A stretch of 64,000 nt of DNA from Pedobacter zeae. Its GTDB lineage: Bacteria; Bacteroidota; Bacteroidia; Sphingobacteriales; Sphingobacteriaceae. Location of the stretch: positions 1,054,001 to 1,118,000 of the forward strand of contig NZ_JACIEF010000002.1 of assembly GCF_014196715.1 (NCBI RefSeq), written 5' to 3'. The position numbers and the translations under genes are program-made. Within the stretch, counting starts at the first letter, position 1. Every line of letters begins with the position of its first letter. Under the pieces are notes generated by a model that worked only from the letters and a program-made list of their open reading frames with translations, had not been told where the DNA came from and searched no databases. This document shows, one piece after another, positions 33,829-40,495 of the stretch.

Positions 33829-35469
33829 TTAAATGGCTTTTTCTTCCGAATTAACTTTACTGTTAAACACAAATTCACTTACTTTTGACACTGAATCTGT
33901 CTGTATTTTGAAATCCCAATTTTTACTTGTTGCATATTTTTTAAGCATATTTGTGAATGATCGCTGAGTAAATTCGGCGTTCTCACCGAAGTAAGTGTTC
34001 CGGTATTCTTCGAACATCTGCTTGGTTTTGTAGAACTTTTTGAACTCAAAATTTTGCTGTTCTGTCCATTCTGAAAATTCTTCGCTAGTTTGTTGGATTA
34101 GGGCATTTTTGCCTACATTTATTAGCTCATACGGTTGAAGGCCATTTTGTAAATAAAACTGCACACAGTCGATCATGTATTTAGTAAAGGAACTCCAGTG
34201 CTGGTCATTCCATTCAATCCGATCGAATAAAATGCCATGCATATCCTCGATTGGTTTCTCACTACCGGTAATTATGTGTTTGCTATAGAAGTTAGAAAAC
34301 TCAATTATAAACATCCTACGCTTGTGGCTCCCACCATTACCATTCACAATGGCGTTCATCGAGAAAAGCATTTTTGGGCTGTCCTCAGGCGGCAACTTAA
34401 TGCTATTAAGGTTTTTCTTTTCTATGGTAAATCCATTTGTTATCGCAGAGAAGAATGTTTCAAATGATACATCTTTCGCTAAGTCATCCACGGCTACAAC
34501 TTGGCTCGTGATTTCTACACTTGAAAAACGAAACTTATCATCGGCTTTGAAATGCTTGCCGTCAATCTCTGCCATTTCCCGCATTTGACTAATTGCATTA
34601 GCAAACAACCCCTTCCCTGTACCTCCCTGTGGATTTTTAACATCAGTAGGCTGTTCATCATAACAAACTACTGCTTGTCCCATATGGGAGCCATTATAAT
34701 GATGAAGCAAATAACCGATGGCCGAGGTAAAAGCACGAATGCGGTTTTCTTGATTATTAGAAACATTTTCAATAAACCTTTGGAACTCGCTGATTTGTTG
34801 GTTAGGCTGTTCGTTATATTCCCGGTCAAGAATATGGCTTTTCCAAACCGATCGATTTAATTTTATAAGTTCTGAATAAGGCAACAAGTCAATGTTATTT
34901 TTACAAACCTTAATAATTGTGTTTTTGAATAGGAAAAATGATTCTGTTCTGGTATCTCTTAGTTGTGGAATACTAAATTCTTCTAGGAGTTCAAGAAAAT
35001 TTTTATTGAAAATTTGATCCTGGTATTGCAGGTAAATGGTGTCCAGTAGTTTCCAGTGGAACTCGAATTTAGAGCCGTCCGGGGTAATTATATTTACCTC
35101 GCCATGCTTTTTGGCTTCGTTATAACATTGAACCCGTATTATGTCCGCGGAAACTTCATTGATAACGTTGTTTTCAACCCTAACGATAAGGTAATCATTT
35201 GATTTTTTGTGGTAAACCTTCCTAAAACCTGAATAGCTAATGTACTCAAGAACATTTGTTTTTGAAACGTTTTTGATCGTACAGCTCCATTGATTTTCTT
35301 TATGTTCTTTTATTGTGAACGCGAAAAATCCATTTAGCACCATTCCGGCCCCTATAGACTGCTGCTTCCACACGTCTCTGGGGTTTACATCATCTATCTT
35401 TTTCGCGAATCTTCTTGCAGCAGATGTATTAAGGTTTGAAATCAATTTGACTGGCTTTGCAATCCTCAC
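33829..35469 (-). CDS. SF3 helicase (D5/DUF5906-like) replication protein
   Basis: 546 residues. The ATPase core has Walker A NPQGGTGKGLF (GGTGKG at 282-287), Walker B QVVAVDDLAKD (about 323-333), sensor-like PKMLFSMNAIVNGNG and arginine-rich SHKRRMFIIEFSN, the arrangement of superfamily 3 phage/plasmid helicases. The N-terminal 270 residues are of unknown fold and the C-terminal region resembles a winged helix (NMLKKYATSKNWDFKI). It unwinds the origin of the excised element, with the downstream VirE_N protein as primase. Confidence 0.85.
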   Translation of the reverse strand: MRIAKPVKLISNLNTSAARRFAKKIDDVNPRDVWKQQSIGAGMVLNGFFAFTIKEHKENQWSCTIKNVSKTNVLEYISYSGFRKVYHKKSNDYLIVRVENNVINEVSADIIRVQCYNEAKKHGEVNIITPDGSKFEFHWKLLDTIYLQYQDQIFNKNFLELLEEFSIPQLRDTRTESFFLFKNTIIKVCKNNIDLLPYSELIKLNRSVWKSHILDREYNEQPNQQISEFQRFIENVSNNQENRIRAFTSAIGYLLHHYNGSHMGQAVVCYDEQPTDVKNPQGGTGKGLFANAISQMREMAEIDGKHFKADDKFRFSSVEITSQVVAVDDLAKDVSFETFFSAITNGFTIEKKNLNSIKLPPEDSPKMLFSMNAIVNGNGGSHKRRMFIIEFSNFYSKHIITGSEKPIEDMHGILFDRIEWNDQHWSSFTKYMIDCVQFYLQNGLQPYELINVGKNALIQQTSEEFSEWTEQQNFEFKKFYKTKQMFEEYRNTYFGENAEFTQRSFTNMLKKYATSKNWDFKIQTDSVSKVSEFVFNSKVNSEEKAI

Positions 35470-35580
35470 AACAGGTTAATTTTGTGGTGATTAGGTGTAA
35501 AAATAATTTGTTAAGTAGATTGGTTTTTGTATCTTTACACCGCTCGACCAAAGCACGTAAAGACTTTAAAGGGAATAGGA

Positions 35581-35904
35581 TCATATCTTGTTCCCTTTCT
35601 TTTTTACCGGCGCCGAACTTAGAGCAGCATCGATCTCACTTCGCTTAAAATATATTGTTCTTCCAGCCTTGTAGAAAGGTATTACACCGTTGTTCTTGTA
35701 CCGATGAAGCGTAGTCTCAGATATTTTAAGATAATCAATGCATTCTGTTATGCTCAGTTCATCACTTTGATTACGGGCCTCTATTTGAGCCACTGGTGCA
35801 GGCATGTTTTTATTCATGATTTCCTGCATTAAGGTTTCAAACTGGCCAATATTTAAAGCATATAGAGGGTGATCTTTTGATAAAGTATCCAGTAGACTAT
35901 CCAT
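35581..35904 (-). CDS. HTH_17 DNA-binding protein
   Basis: 107 residues. The C-terminal half is a MerR-like helix-turn-helix: SITECIDYLKISETTLHRYK, then GVIPFYKAGRTIYFKRSEID. The family includes excisionases and AlpA-type regulators. Overlaps the upstream HTH gene by eight bases, so the two are made together and may form a heteromer. The stop lies in a hairpin (AAAGGGAA 35568-35575 / TTCCCTTT 35591-35598). Confidence 0.8.
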   Translation of the reverse strand: MDSLLDTLSKDHPLYALNIGQFETLMQEIMNKNMPAPVAQIEARNQSDELSITECIDYLKISETTLHRYKNNGVIPFYKAGRTIYFKRSEIDAALSSAPVKKKGNKI

Positions 35905-36160
35905 TGTTATTTCCTCCCTCTGGCTTTAGATAAAAGAAGTTGTGGCCGAGCTTGAAGAATGGTATTAGACCGAGATTCCTTCGCTTAATAAGGGTCGGCT
36001 GAGTAATGCCCAGGTAAGAGCACATTTCTTTACAGGAAAAGGTATTGCGCAAAATGTTTTCGTTTTGTTGCTCTATCTTTCTGGAAATATCAATATTCAC
36101 AGAACACATAGTGTCAATATCTTTTTCAATCTCCTTTAAGCCTTCTGCTAAATCTTTCAT
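35897..36160 (-). CDS. HTH_17 DNA-binding protein
   Basis: 87 residues. N-terminal coiled-coil-like helix, then TFSCKEMCSYLGITQPTLIK and GLIPFFKLGHNFFYLKPEGG, a MerR-like HTH. First gene of the replication set, with the TAGTGT-rich region directly upstream, so it is a good candidate for the protein that binds those repeats. Function (excisionase, activator or origin binding) not settled by sequence. Confidence 0.78.
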   Translation of the reverse strand: MKDLAEGLKEIEKDIDTMCSVNIDISRKIEQQNENILRNTFSCKEMCSYLGITQPTLIKRRNLGLIPFFKLGHNFFYLKPEGGNNNG

Positions 36161-36556
36161 GCTTTTTAGTTCTGTTTTAACACTGCTAAAATAGTGTGTA
36201 TTTTTACTAAAAAGAATAGTTTTTTCTTACTTAACTTGCTTAAAAAGAGGTTTTTGTGTTAGTGTTTTAGGTGGGTTTGGAATAGTGGTAAATCTTGATA
36301 GAAAATGTTAGAAAATAGTTGTAAAATTTTACGACGTTTACCTTAGTGTATGTTTTTTTAATTGCAAATTCTACCGGATTCTAGTGTTTTTTTTTACACT
36401 AATGTGTTTTAAATAGTTTAGGCGGCCTTTTTTTATTTGTGTTGTAGGGAATAATGATACACTAACTATTTTATTTGAGCTTTATATGACTAATTTATGA
36501 CATTCTATTAATCTGATTTTTACTAAAAAAGCTCTTTTATGGCGCTGTATAAATGT
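36161..36556. promoter_or_regulatory. AT-rich control region with TAGTGT/ACACTA repeats
   Basis: No ORF. TAGTGT occurs at 36192, 36260, 36344 and 36382, and its complement ACACTA at 36396 and 36459; the 36382/36396 pair forms a hairpin over a T-run. The region separates the integrase gene from the HTH and replication genes and could be an origin with iterons or an operator array. Confidence 0.45.
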
Positions 36557-36590
36557 GAAAAACTGCTTAAATAGGATATCTAAGCAGTTT
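36557..36590 (-). terminator. Integrase gene terminator
   Basis: AAACTGCTTA (36560-36569) and TAAGCAGTTT (36581-36590) are perfectly complementary, loop 11 bases. On the minus strand the stem is followed by TTTC. It lies 20 bases past the integrase stop codon. Confidence 0.75.
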
Positions 36591-36609
36591 TATGAGGTAT
36601 TTTTCTTAT

Positions 36610-38031
36610 TTATAGCCCCAGTTTTGCAAGTGTTTCGGCCATTAACATCGCCTTATCTTCGTTGGTGGCCCGTATATATTTTAAAAAGCTGCTTTCGGTA
36701 GCGTGACCAGTTGCGCTCATGATCAACATTGACGGCACCCCTTTGCGAAACATATTTGTAGCGTATGAGCGCCTGCAGGTGTGTGAACTGATCAGCGAAT
36801 AAAGCGGTTGCTGCTCTACCGTTTGAACATTGCCCTTATAGGATTTTGTTTCAACTAGATCGGTAAGCCCTGCAAGCCTTGCAACAAGTTTAATGTATGT
36901 GTTAAATTTCTGATTGGTAATCGATGGAAGATCGCCCTGGTATTTTTCCAATACTGGCTTAAGCTTTTGCATGATTGGAATCGTTACAGGCGTACCTGTC
37001 TTAATCTGCTTAACTTTTATAAATGCGCCCTGAATGTCTTTGGCCTTCAATGTTGTGAAGTTACCGAACCTAAGACCGGTATATGCACCTATTAAAAATA
37101 GATCACGTACCTTGTCTAAAACTGGATAAAATATTTTTTCATCTGCTAATACTCGTTCGCCTTTCTTATCATAGATGAAGTCTTTGCGCCCAGGTGCTCT
37201 GGCAGGTACTTTATGAGTTATGAATTTGTCTGAATCTGACAAATCAATATTAGCAATTGCCGCGATTTGATCATCATTTAAATAGATAGTATCTGCTTCA
37301 TATGATGGTAGAACGAACGTACCGGCTTTGTGGCCGTCCGAACTTTGAAGGCCATGCTCCTTTGCTTCGTTCATTATTGATTTGATATCTTTAATGTATC
37401 CGGCAAATGTCGAAACCTCCTTCTGTTCATCATTATAGCAGAACAGTTTAAAATTCTCATAAAAGGCTTTGTTGATATCGTCGAATTGCAAGGTTTTAAT
37501 CTTTCTATTCAACAGAAACCTCTTAACTGCTGATAAGGTAGTGCCATAATTTTTTATTGCATTGTGGCTATATCGTTGCCCGGCAGCTTTACCTTTTTGC
37601 ATAACGCGAATACCTGATTTGCTGTCGTTAATTACCTTTTCGAAAAACGACATAAATGTGAATGTTTCCTTAGTTTCTGCTGGCTCCTCCTTGTGCTTGT
37701 GTATTTTGTCAAGCTCCGCTTTTAGCATTTCTTTTGTAACTGGAACCTGGTTAGCTTTTGCCTTATTTGCAATATTCTGTACATCGATGGCGATTTGCTT
37801 CAAATTAGCCCTTATTTGGGTGCTATATGGAGCAGCCTCGCTAATCAGCTTGTTGATATCACTTCGATCAATTGGGTTGCCCTTGCTGTCGCTTTCTTTG
37901 TAAAATTTTGGATCTATACGAACCCCAGTGTAATACTGAAGCCTTTGCCCATAGATTGAAAAAAACATGTTTATCGGCTGCTTGCCATTTGATGTTTTGC
38001 GAGGTTCGAGGTAGAATTTAGGTAATGCCAT
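36610..38031 (-). CDS. int: Tyrosine-type site-specific integrase
   Basis: 473 residues from MALPKFYLEPRKT. Order: N-terminal arm-binding domain of the Bacteroidota transposon type (NMFFSIYGQRLQYYTGVRID), SAM-like core-binding domain (about 140-240), catalytic domain with arginine in IGAYTGLRFGNF, SSHTCRRSYAT (H-x2-R), ATGHATESSF (second H) and the nucleophile tyrosine in FLKYIRA near the C-terminus. All catalytic residues are present. An earlier in-frame ATG at 38070 lies inside a palindrome and is less likely. It should recombine the tRNA-Leu attachment site. It sits at the attR end. Confidence 0.93.
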   Translation of the reverse strand: MALPKFYLEPRKTSNGKQPINMFFSIYGQRLQYYTGVRIDPKFYKESDSKGNPIDRSDINKLISEAAPYSTQIRANLKQIAIDVQNIANKAKANQVPVTKEMLKAELDKIHKHKEEPAETKETFTFMSFFEKVINDSKSGIRVMQKGKAAGQRYSHNAIKNYGTTLSAVKRFLLNRKIKTLQFDDINKAFYENFKLFCYNDEQKEVSTFAGYIKDIKSIMNEAKEHGLQSSDGHKAGTFVLPSYEADTIYLNDDQIAAIANIDLSDSDKFITHKVPARAPGRKDFIYDKKGERVLADEKIFYPVLDKVRDLFLIGAYTGLRFGNFTTLKAKDIQGAFIKVKQIKTGTPVTIPIMQKLKPVLEKYQGDLPSITNQKFNTYIKLVARLAGLTDLVETKSYKGNVQTVEQQPLYSLISSHTCRRSYATNMFRKGVPSMLIMSATGHATESSFLKYIRATNEDKAMLMAETLAKLGL

Positions 38032-38078
38032 AACTGTATGTAGTAATGTGTATGTCATACAAATATACATACAGTTAT
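38030..38078. promoter_or_regulatory. Palindrome at the integrase start
   Basis: ATAACTGTATGTA (38030-38042) and TACATACAGTTAT (38066-38078) form a perfect 13-bp inverted repeat that spans the int start codon and leader. It could be an autoregulatory operator or an integrase-binding site. A similar AACTGTATGTTA occurs at 26746-26757. Confidence 0.55.
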
Positions 38079-38092
38079 TATGAATACCTATA

Positions 38093-38112
38093 AAAGTTTA
38101 TGAAAGTTTACG
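38093..38112. repeat. Tandem 10-bp repeat near attR
   Basis: AAAGTTTATG followed directly by AAAGTTTACG. About 90 bases from the crossover repeat; the spacing suits arm-type sites for integrase or excisionase. Confidence 0.4.
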
Positions 38113-38201
38113 TTAGTTAATGTTTGTTCTAATGTTATTAAAGCGTGATTTTATGTGTGCTTGCGAATGTGGGTAAATACGTGTAAACATTATAAATGTA
38201 C

Positions 38202-38220
38202 TCTGCTTCTGGGTACTTCA
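38202..38220. repeat. attR: distal copy of the 19-bp att repeat
   Basis: TCTGCTTCTGGGTACTTCA, identical to 18125-18143; a tRNA 3'-end fragment without the rest of a tRNA gene. Confidence 0.93.
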
Positions 38221-38262
38221 CCGGAGTTTAAGTTTTTTTCAATCTTGGCTCCGGTTTTTTTA
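38220..38262 (+). terminator. Original tRNA-Leu terminator, displaced by insertion
   Basis: ACCGGAG (38220-38226) pairs with CTCCGGT (38249-38255), followed by a T-run. It directly follows attR, where the tRNA transcript ended before insertion. Confidence 0.8.
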
Positions 38263-38566
38263 TTCCTATTGATTTTGCACTTCAGTAAAATTGATTAATT
38301 TATTGAGTTTTGAAAAGCAAAAGTCATCCACAACAGTTCCGCAACTGTTAAGAGTTGCGCCAGAAAGGTGAGAAATACTTTTCCTGATCGGTATTTTACC
38401 GGAGGTTAAATTTCTCTGATAGTATGAAACCTTAGAGATGTAAGGCTTTTTTGGTTTATGATTTGTTAACCGTCACTGCGGAGTATTGTGATGAGAGATA
38501 TCTAACTTAGAAACATCTATCTCTAAGAACTAGCTGATTAAACTAAACGTATCTGTTTTTTACTAT
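38263..38566. other. Non-coding host DNA after attR
   Basis: No ORF. Contains small dyads (CAGTTCCGCAACTG; AGAGATATCTAAC/ATCTATCTCT near 38490-38527) and CCGTCACTGCGGAGTATTG, loosely like a Bacteroidota intergenic repeat. Nothing firmer can be said. Confidence 0.3.
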
Positions 38567-39145
38567 TTATAGATCAGGCCAGATTTTTTCTAACCATATC
38601 TTAAATCCTATATCTATTTTTCCGTGTAAATTAATAAACCAACCAAACATGGGGATCAGCATTTTTATTTCCTCGTCTGTAATACTTATATCTTGATGTG
38701 ATTTCGGGTGTGTAAGATCATTTCTTCTTTTAATCATCTTCTGCAGATGATTGAACCGAATATCAGAAAAATCGGGCATTTCAGAATCAAAGGCTTTTGC
38801 AAAGATTGAAAGACTGAATCTAAAAGATGGAATAAAATTTTGATAGGTATCTGTAGCAATCACTTCTCCTTTTGCATTCAATCCAGCTTTCTTTTGGTTC
38901 AACAAAGACATCTCTTCCCAACTCAAACCATCATTGTCGCGGTCTATCAGACTTTTTACTAAAACCATTTCCCTGCTTATATACAGGTAGGTTTCTATGA
39001 CAGCAAAGAAATTTTTAAGTAAAATCCTCCTATAAAATTGGTTATTCAGGTTTTGACCTTCAAAAAAAGGTTTCATCCCATCAAGTTCAGATAGGGTATA
39101 TCCTAATAATTTAAAAGTATTTATAAGTCGTTCTTTGACTTTCAT
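38567..39145 (-). CDS. HEPN-like helical protein, tentative
   Basis: 192 residues, almost all helix, no signal peptide. Residues around KKMIKRRNDLTHPKS (KMIKRRNDLTH) contain R-N-D-L-T-H, the R-x4-H form of the HEPN motif with the usual N after R. HEPN proteins are often RNases in toxin-antitoxin or defence systems, but no nucleotidyltransferase partner is next to it. It lies just outside the element, so it is host accessory DNA. Fold assignment is from one motif only. Confidence 0.6.
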   Translation of the reverse strand: MKVKERLINTFKLLGYTLSELDGMKPFFEGQNLNNQFYRRILLKNFFAVIETYLYISREMVLVKSLIDRDNDGLSWEEMSLLNQKKAGLNAKGEVIATDTYQNFIPSFRFSLSIFAKAFDSEMPDFSDIRFNHLQKMIKRRNDLTHPKSHQDISITDEEIKMLIPMFGWFINLHGKIDIGFKIWLEKIWPDL

Positions 39146-39611
39146 ATAATAAAAGAGCCTAATTGTTGCTAAAATCCTAAAAATTGAACGAATTAAAGAA
39201 TTATTTTAAATAGTTATATAAACGCCATCTATCTGTAGCCATGTTGAGTTTAGAAACTCAGCACTGCACCATAATCCGTTGAGTCATTTTGCGTAATTCT
39301 AAGGACAGATAGTTTTGATTTCCATCTCAGGATACATAATCAAGATGCGCATAGTTTTTACCTGCGTAAAGCGTAAAACAAAACACTTTAAATCAAGAAT
39401 ATAAAAAGCTTTTGATCAATGAATTGCCTCCTCTGCTGGATCACAACAATATGAGAAACAGGTTACAGTAATAACAACGCTATGCTTAAACATAAAAACC
39501 TTTTACAAAACTTTATCGGAAAAAGCGATGTTTTAATCATATAGCTTGGCTGGTAGGATTTATTTACGTGGCCGCAATCAGGTTTCAGGCATTCATATAA
39601 ATAGGATAACA
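39146..39611. other. Non-coding region, about 465 bases
   Basis: AT-rich, with no credible ORF. A short dyad GAGTTTAGAAACTC (39246-39259) is the only structure. The promoter for the downstream lipoprotein is presumably here, but I find no clean TAnnTTTG. Confidence 0.3.
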
Positions 39612-39803
39612 ATGAGAACAATAAACCCGGCATTTATTTATTTGACGTTCCTGATAATAGCAGTATCGGCAGCCTGCACCAATCCGTCCGAAAGGGCAAA
39701 AGGTCCTTACCAAAAAGATTATGGCGATACCGTAAAGAAAAATAAAGCAGATTCTTCCGCTAAACCCAAACCGAATCCTGAAGATACCATGAGGAAATAT
39801 TAA
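39612..39803 (+). CDS. Small lipoprotein
   Basis: 63 residues from MRTINPAFIYLTFLIIAVSA; lipobox VSAAC, so lipid-anchored, mature peptide only about 40 residues, hydrophilic, with DTVKKNKADSS and PEDTMRKY. An in-frame ATG at 39546 would bury the signal peptide, so I reject it. One of three small exported proteins in this region with Asp/Thr-rich tails. Confidence 0.68.
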   Translation: MRTINPAFIYLTFLIIAVSAACTNPSERAKGPYQKDYGDTVKKNKADSSAKPKPNPEDTMRKY

Positions 39804-39867
39804 AAGGCAGGCATTTCGGTCAGGTGTTTATAGCACCCTACATTAAAGATCCACCCGGATAAAAAAG

Positions 39868-40092
39868 ATGAAGATAAAAGAAACCATAGCGCGTATTTTA
39901 AACGAAAGCGGAACTACAGCAAACAGCGAAGCTTATCAGCTTTCCATTTCTAAAACAGAGATGTTATCTCAGCTTTTTCAGGAGGGATTTGACCATGAGG
40001 TTATTGATAATGCACTGATGGAGATGTGCGATGACGGAAGTCTGGTACTTGACGACACGCACGTGCTACTCTATGACAGGCCGGTTCTATAA
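39868..40092 (+). CDS. Small hypothetical protein
   Basis: 74 residues, acidic, probably a compact helical or winged-helix-like domain (IKETIARILNESGTTANSEA, MLSQLFQEGFDHEVIDNALM, then a strand GSLVLDDTHVLLYD). That helix-helix-helix-hairpin order resembles small winged helices, but no family is recognised. 64 bases after the small lipoprotein gene on the same strand. Confidence 0.58.
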   Translation: MKIKETIARILNESGTTANSEAYQLSISKTEMLSQLFQEGFDHEVIDNALMEMCDDGSLVLDDTHVLLYDRPVL

Positions 40093-40495
40093 CCAGAATA
40101 TCGCCATTTTAAGCCCATTAAACCCAAACCAGCCAAAAGCCTTTTTAACAAATTAAATAAAATACCAGGCGGCACTCCCAGAGAAGGAATTGGTGCCAGG
40201 AGGACGATAGTGCCATGAAAAACGCTCAGATCTGACGGGCAGGATTACTTGGTTTAAGCCTGATCAACTATGTCTGTCGCTTAGAGGCACCGGTTTTCGG
40301 TTACCCGGCTTCAGCACACCGCCACAAATGCCACCTTTTTCTATAAAGTCGGTAGTAGATTCCACTTGGTTCAAAAAGGTAGCCTTGCTCACAACAGGTA
40401 GATGATGAAGCTTCACATGCTAAATTTTATCACAAGAAAACAGCTTAAACAAAACTCTGCACGATTTTTTAGTGTTTATCTGAGATAAATTACAG
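40093..40495. other. Non-coding leader region before treZ, about 400 bases
   Basis: No ORF. It should contain the promoter of the trehalose operon, but I find no clear TAnnTTTG; TTTATCTGAGATAAA (40472-40486) is a near-perfect dyad 10 bases before the ATG and may be an operator. Confidence 0.35.

Larger units (their letters stand above)
18125..38220. mobile_element. 20.1-kb integrative element, phage-satellite-like, in tRNA-Leu
   Basis: Bounded by the 19-bp direct repeat TCTGCTTCTGGGTACTTCA at 18125-18143 and 38202-38220, the first copy being the 3' end of the intact tRNA gene. Contents: tyrosine integrase, three HTH_17 proteins, SF3 helicase, VirE_N-type primase, small terminase, gp10-like and tail-terminator-like proteins, tape measure, DUF5681 protein, a DUF4468 cargo gene and many small unknowns. 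Nearly all genes lie on the minus strand and are closely packed. TerL, portal, capsid, tail tube, baseplate and lysis genes are absent. It is AT-richer than the flanks. It may be an intact phage satellite or a remnant prophage. Confidence 0.92.

Noticed and set aside
18241..36160. Complete siphophage prophage
   Set aside because: No TerL, portal, major capsid, tail tube, baseplate or lysis gene is present and the element ends are precise, so no room is left for them.
38460..38530. CCGTCACTGCGGAGTATTG block as a dispersed repeat
   Set aside because: Similarity to known Bacteroidota intergenic repeats is too weak to support a call.
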